Assembly: GCA_000433095.1 (NCBI GenBank)
Contig: HF991463.1
Location: forward strand, 1-64,000
Length of the DNA stretch: 64,000 nt
Direction of reading: 5' to 3'
Source: Clostridium sp. CAG:967
GTDB taxonomy: Bacteria; Cyanobacteriota; Vampirovibrionia; Gastranaerophilales; Gastranaerophilaceae
The notes beneath the pieces were generated by a model that was given only the letters and a program-made list of their open reading frames with translations, did not search any database and was not told where the DNA came from. Of the stretch, positions 59,943 through 64,000 are shown piece by piece. Both the position numbers and the translations under genes were made by a program. Position 1 is the stretch's first letter; each line of letters begins with the position of its first letter.

Positions 59943-62080
59943 TGGAAAAAGATAAAATTAAACGATTTATAGATTGTTATGTGCCTGTAACTACTTGCAA
60001 TTTAAGATGTCATTATTGCTATATTACACAGCAGAGAAAGTTCGATGCTTGTTTGCCCGAGTTCAAATATTCTGCTGACCATATTGCAAAAGCTTTGTCT
60101 AAAGAAAGACTTGGAGGTGTTTGCTGTATAAACTTTTGTGGCGGAGGAGAAACTTTATTGCCTCCTGAAATGATTAGCATTATTAGAAAGTTATTGGAAG
60201 AAGGTCATTATATAATGGTCGTTACTAATGGTACTGTTTCCAAAAGATTTGACGAAATTGCCCAAATGCCTAAGGAACTCTTAGAAAGACTTTTCTTCAA
60301 ATTTTCTTTCCATTATTTAGAACTTAAAAGAATTAATATGATGGATAAATTCTTTGATAATATTAGAAAAGTAAGAGATGCAGGTGCTTCTTTCACTCTT
60401 GAAATTACTCCGAGTGATGAGTTAATTCCATATATTGATGAAGTCAAAGAGGTTGCTTTAAAAAATGTTAAAGCCCTTCCTCATATTACGGTTGCACGTG
60501 ATAATACACAATACGAACTGCCGATTTTAACATCTCATTCAAAAGCAGAGTATAAAAATATCTGGGGACAATTTAAATCAGGATTGTTCAATTATAAATA
60601 TTCAGTATTTAACAAAAAACGAAAAGAATTTTGTTATGCAGGTGATTGGACTTTCTATCTGAATATAGGTACAGGAGAAATGAAACAATGCTATAAAGGT
60701 GATATTCTCCAAAATATTTATGAAAATGTAGATGAACCTATCCGCTTTAGAGTTGTAGGCAACAACTGCAGGGAATCTCATTGTTACAATGCCCACGCAT
60801 TTTTAACTTTCGGTGCAATTCCGGAACTTAAATCTCCTACTTATACTGAAATGAGAGATAGGGAATGTACTGACGGAACCCACTGGTGCGGAGAAAAAGT
60901 CAGAGATTTCTTCTCGCAAAAATTAGTTAACAGTAACAAGACATTAAGTTTGAAACAGAAAAGAAAAATTAACAAAATGTACAGAAAAAATAAATCTGTT
61001 AAATTATTGGAACAAGTATTTTCAGTTAAAAATGATTGTCCTAATAATAATGAAAAATCTCATAAAATTGTTACTGTTATGGGAGCACGAATAAAATTTA
61101 AAGTAAAGAATAAAAAATTCTTGCAAAATCAAATTTGTTCTTTAAAACAGGAGATTAATACATTAAAAGAAAACCAAAAAAACATAAGATTATATCTTGA
61201 GCTTGAAAGACTTGACAGACAAATAAAAGAAATGGCTCCTAAGGACCAGATGATATTTGTTTGTATCAACGGTATAGGCGATACTATGTTGTATGCTTCT
61301 TACTGGAAAGAACTTGAAGCCAAATACGGTACAAAAATATTCTGGGTGGTTGTTAAATCTCATGAAGTAATCATGAAAATGTACGGTATTACAAATTATA
61401 TGGTTCTTGAAACTATGAGCGTTCAAAAACAAGGGACATTCTCAGAAGCAATCAATATGACAACCAAACCAGTCAAGGGTATTCCTTTCTACGCTCACTG
61501 GACATATAACAAAACTACACGTGTTAAAGAAGATTATTTCTTGGATTTTGTAAGAAATTCAATGGATTTAAAAGGCTTACCTTTAAACCACCCTGTTTGG
61601 TATCCTGAAATAAATGATGATTTAAAAGCTAAAATTGCTTGTATAAAAGATTTAAACAAAACTGTATTAATTTCACCTGATGCAAGATGGTTACCGCTTA
61701 ATGATGTAAATTTGTGGAATTCGTTAATAAAAGAACTCAAGGCAGAAGGTTTCGAAATTATAGTTAACGACTTTTTACATAAGTTAAAATTAAACGGAGC
61801 CGTCTGCTGTTCTGATTTTACAACAGAAGAACTTGTAGCTTTATCACACAATTGTTATGCGACAGTTTCTCCAAGAAGCGGATTTACTGATATAATGCAT
61901 GAACTCGGTGAAAAACTGTTTGTTATTTATTCAAATTGTGATTGGAAAAAATTGTTTACTTTAAACAGAATTTGTTCTACATCTGATGTAAATGAATATG
62001 TTAATACTCCTGATTTCAATGTAAAACAAGTCGTAAAAGATATTAAAAAAATATCTTGTAAAGAGGCAGCTAAAGTATGA
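59942..62080 (+). CDS. Radical SAM - coiled coil - GT9-like fusion
   Basis: 712 residues, starting in TAATG with the preceding stop. Residues about 1-340: radical SAM (VPVTTCNLRCHYCYITQQR, CxxxCxxC; CGGGETLLPPEM). Then the motif SVKN...KIVTVMGARIKFKVK and a coiled coil (QICSLKQEINTLKENQKN). Residues about 440-700: GT9/heptosyltransferase-like domain (FVCINGIGDTMLYASYWKEL, ISPDARWLPLND, ATVSPRSGFTDIMHELG). Radical SAM and glycosyltransferase in one chain is unusual. Confidence 0.85.
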   Translation: MEKDKIKRFIDCYVPVTTCNLRCHYCYITQQRKFDACLPEFKYSADHIAKALSKERLGGVCCINFCGGGETLLPPEMISIIRKLLEEGHYIMVVTNGTVSKRFDEIAQMPKELLERLFFKFSFHYLELKRINMMDKFFDNIRKVRDAGASFTLEITPSDELIPYIDEVKEVALKNVKALPHITVARDNTQYELPILTSHSKAEYKNIWGQFKSGLFNYKYSVFNKKRKEFCYAGDWTFYLNIGTGEMKQCYKGDILQNIYENVDEPIRFRVVGNNCRESHCYNAHAFLTFGAIPELKSPTYTEMRDRECTDGTHWCGEKVRDFFSQKLVNSNKTLSLKQKRKINKMYRKNKSVKLLEQVFSVKNDCPNNNEKSHKIVTVMGARIKFKVKNKKFLQNQICSLKQEINTLKENQKNIRLYLELERLDRQIKEMAPKDQMIFVCINGIGDTMLYASYWKELEAKYGTKIFWVVVKSHEVIMKMYGITNYMVLETMSVQKQGTFSEAINMTTKPVKGIPFYAHWTYNKTTRVKEDYFLDFVRNSMDLKGLPLNHPVWYPEINDDLKAKIACIKDLNKTVLISPDARWLPLNDVNLWNSLIKELKAEGFEIIVNDFLHKLKLNGAVCCSDFTTEELVALSHNCYATVSPRSGFTDIMHELGEKLFVIYSNCDWKKLFTLNRICSTSDVNEYVNTPDFNVKQVVKDIKKISCKEAAKV

Positions 62081-62670
62081 TTTTAACTTATCATAAAGTT
62101 TCATTTATCAAAAATGATAAAATTACCGTTAATGTTTGGAATTTTATCATGCAGATGTATGCAATAAGAAAAAAAATTGTTGTATATCTCGACGATTATG
62201 ACTTGAATGATAATAATCAGGTTGTTTTAAGGTTTGACGACGGTTACAAAAGTGTATTAAAATATGCTGTACCTGTTCTTAAATTCTTTGGTTATCCTTT
62301 TGAAGTTTTTATTGTTGAAGATTTCTTTAACAGAGGAGAAAAAGGTGATAAAAATTTTTTAAATAAAAAAGATTTGGAGAAGATAATAAAATCAGGAGGT
62401 CGACTTCAATATCATACAAAATCCCATCCGGATTTAAGTATCATTGAAGATGAAGAAATCTTAAAAACAGAATTGATTTGTCCTGAATATATTAAGCAAC
62501 TGGATAAAAACGGCTTTAAATTCTTGGCATATCCTTTTTGGAAATATAATTCCAAATCAATTGAATATGTTCAAAAATTATATAATGGAGCTTGTTCGGG
62601 TAACGGCTTTGCTGAAAATAATAAATATTCTATGGATGGAATAAGGGTAGAGGCAAATACTAAAATATAA
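62077..62670 (+). CDS. Polysaccharide deacetylase-like protein (NodB domain)
   Basis: 197 residues. ILTYHKVS, VVLRFDDGYKSVLKYAVPVL (metal Asp-Asp), and LQYHTKSHPDLS (two His). The NodB fold removes N- or O-acetyl groups from glycans. It has no signal peptide, so it may act on a lipid-linked intermediate in the cytoplasm. ATGA overlap with the preceding gene. Confidence 0.88.
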   Translation: MILTYHKVSFIKNDKITVNVWNFIMQMYAIRKKIVVYLDDYDLNDNNQVVLRFDDGYKSVLKYAVPVLKFFGYPFEVFIVEDFFNRGEKGDKNFLNKKDLEKIIKSGGRLQYHTKSHPDLSIIEDEEILKTELICPEYIKQLDKNGFKFLAYPFWKYNSKSIEYVQKLYNGACSGNGFAENNKYSMDGIRVEANTKI

Positions 62671-62680
62671 AGGAGAAATT

Positions 62681-63886
62681 ATGTCTAAATTGTTGGAAAA
62701 TATATTATCTGTGAAAAATCATGGAGATCATAAAACTTTTACTTTAATGGGAGTAAAGTTTAGATTTAGAAATGAAAAAGTTATACAAAAAAGAATTCTT
62801 TCAGGTTTATATGAAACCAGAGATAATATTGCTAAACTAAGCAGCAAGGTTGTATGCGTTAATAATGAAGAAAGAAAGAAATGGGTAATCGAAAATATTG
62901 GCAACAAAGACTTTTATGAACAAGAATTGCTTATATACAATACTTTTGAACAGATGAAAGCAAGAAAACTTTATCCTGTTTTCAGAGATAGAATTTCAAG
63001 AGGTAAAATGATTTTGTCTATGAAAGTTTTTCAAGAGCGTTATCCTGAATATAACGGGTTCTTATTTACAGATGTCCAGGGATTAGAAAATGATTTTAAG
63101 GTTTATAACAAAGATGATATTAAGAGTATGAACCCGGATACTGATATGGCAATTCTTGCATATAATCAGGATTATGTTGCTCTGGATTTAATCGACGAGC
63201 TTAATAAATATAATATAAAATATTATGCGGCTATACAGTCCTTTCCTCATGCAAGATATTTTCATACGGATGAAAATGCCTTAAAAGTTTTAGATGAAGA
63301 ATCAATGTCTGACAGCTGGCATTTCTGTCCGGTAGATTTTGAAAATATATTTCAGGCTATTAAGGCAAGCAATACACTCGAAGGTGATTACGTTGAAATA
63401 GGTACTTTTAAAGGAGATTCAGCTTCTGCTGCCTTAAATTATATGAAGAAAACAGGTATAAATAAAAGAGCATATTTTATTGATACATACGAAGGTTTTA
63501 ATTATGAACAAGCTTTTAAATCCAATGATACTTTTTGGAAAAAGGGGCATACAAATACTTCTTATGACAATGTTAAAGAAAGACTGTCAAAATATGATAA
63601 TGCAAATGTCGTTAAAGGTAATATAATTTCTGATGAGTTGCCGGCTGAGATTGAGAAAATTTGTGTTGCAAATATTGATGTTGACCTGTATGAAGCAGTA
63701 AAAGCAGCATTATATAAGGTTAAAGATAAAGTAGTGAAAAATGGTATAATTATTGCTGAAGACTACGGGCACACTCCGACTTTAATCGGCGGACAAAAAG
63801 CGGTAGATGAATTTATTGAAGAAAATAAAAACGATTTCATTCCTCTTTATATGAACAGCGGACAAATGTTTTTAATTAAAAAATAA
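62681..63886 (+). CDS. TylF/MycF-type O-methyltransferase with cluster motif
   Basis: 401 residues. N-terminal cluster motif (ILSVKNHGDHKTFTLMGVKFRFRN, split by the family's SVKN), then a helical region, and a C-terminal class I methyltransferase (about 230-400): LEGDYVEIGTFKGDSASAAL, RAYFIDTYEGF, VVKGNIISDELPAEI, VANIDVDLYEAVKAAL, and IIAEDYGHTPTLIGGQKAVDEF. Methylates a sugar hydroxyl of the glycan. RBS AAAGGAG. Confidence 0.88.
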   Translation: MSKLLENILSVKNHGDHKTFTLMGVKFRFRNEKVIQKRILSGLYETRDNIAKLSSKVVCVNNEERKKWVIENIGNKDFYEQELLIYNTFEQMKARKLYPVFRDRISRGKMILSMKVFQERYPEYNGFLFTDVQGLENDFKVYNKDDIKSMNPDTDMAILAYNQDYVALDLIDELNKYNIKYYAAIQSFPHARYFHTDENALKVLDEESMSDSWHFCPVDFENIFQAIKASNTLEGDYVEIGTFKGDSASAALNYMKKTGINKRAYFIDTYEGFNYEQAFKSNDTFWKKGHTNTSYDNVKERLSKYDNANVVKGNIISDELPAEIEKICVANIDVDLYEAVKAALYKVKDKVVKNGIIIAEDYGHTPTLIGGQKAVDEFIEENKNDFIPLYMNSGQMFLIKK

Positions 63887-63903
63887 TAGGAAATTTATAA
63901 CAA

Positions 63904-64000
63904 ATGCAAAAAGAGCTTTTAAAGAATATATTTAATAAAATAAAAGAAAACTCCAATATTAATTTATCACTTATTCAACAAAATTCTTTGAAAATTAACC
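63904..64000 (+). CDS. 3'-truncated gene, next in the glycan operon
   Basis: Starts MQKELLKNIFNKIKENSNIN; open to the window end, 17 nt after the methyltransferase. RBS ATAGGAAA. Too short to identify. Confidence 0.6.
   Translation, partial: MQKELLKNIFNKIKENSNINLSLIQQNSLKIN

Noticed and set aside
1..64000. CRISPR array or complete insertion sequence
   Set aside because: No regularly spaced direct repeats of suitable length and no transposase or integrase gene are visible.

Overview
The window is low-GC DNA from a flagellated bacterium with a Gram-negative-type envelope. It carries kdsA (Kdo synthesis for LPS), flagellar rod genes, sigma-28, an AMIN-domain amidase, and several type IV-pilin-like proteins with the N-terminal motif A-FTLAEVLxTLGIIG. 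It also carries a DUF3326 protein, a family best known from cyanobacteria. Together these point to the non-photosynthetic sister group of Cyanobacteria (Vampirovibrionia/Melainabacteria, probably gut Gastranaerophilales). That assignment is inferred from gene content and was not tested.

Layout. 1-8 kb: a 5'-truncated coiled-coil protein, an S41 protease, a prepilin-like gene with a G11 tract, cytidine deaminase, small exported proteins, a radical SAM protein and two helix-rich proteins of unknown role. 8-16 kb: folP with an N-terminal extension, two prepilin-like genes, a repeat-flanked remnant of flhA, yidD, a damaged XRE regulator, the kdsA-MBL-pheS operon, an M16-like protein without its zinc motif and a MotB/OmpA-like protein. 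16-23 kb: sigma-28, CorC/HlyC, a phosphoesterase, an S4 protein, the rod genes (two FlgF/FlgG-like, flgB, flgC), a glycosyltransferase and tRNA-Leu. 23-39 kb: GNAT, YjbR, uvrA, tandem exported paralogues, tsf-rpsB, cobO, a long coiled-coil protein, rimP-nusA, a B12-binding radical SAM protein with a TIM-barrel-like partner, and tuf. 39-52 kb: an RHH regulator pair, a HEAT-like protein, a third poly-G prepilin gene, a second cobO, fau, clpP, DUF3326, a 637-residue protein with an in-frame G10 tract, murI, amidase, a LuxR-type HTH, tRNA-Arg and an HExxH protein. 52-64 kb: one long, tightly overlapping operon for a surface glycan.

The most striking signal is a set of four G10-G11 tracts, all inside coding sequence. 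Three lie at the same codon of a shared prepilin leader (promoter TTGAA[A/T]-N17-TATAAT, then AAAGGAGC, ATGAAAAGATTT, poly-G and CAACCGTTTAAGCTC). With 11 G the prepilin frame is open (2891 gene). With 10 G a TAA follows within 14 codons (10560 and 40721 genes), and adding one G restores an uninterrupted frame in both. The fourth tract is in the 637-residue protein at 45804 and is in frame with 10 G. This looks like a slipped-strand ON/OFF switch applied to a shuffled family of prepilin leader cassettes.

Two of the prepilin genes also carry an exactly 60-bp in-frame duplication of the peptidase-site codons. A short GC-rich repeat family (core AGCGTAGCCGCTGGACCCG) recurs around the flhA remnant, between flgB and flgC, and in front of one prepilin gene. 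In the glycan operon a short hydrophobic/basic motif (consensus hxhLGIKhKhK) recurs in most proteins, at their N-terminus, middle or C-terminus.
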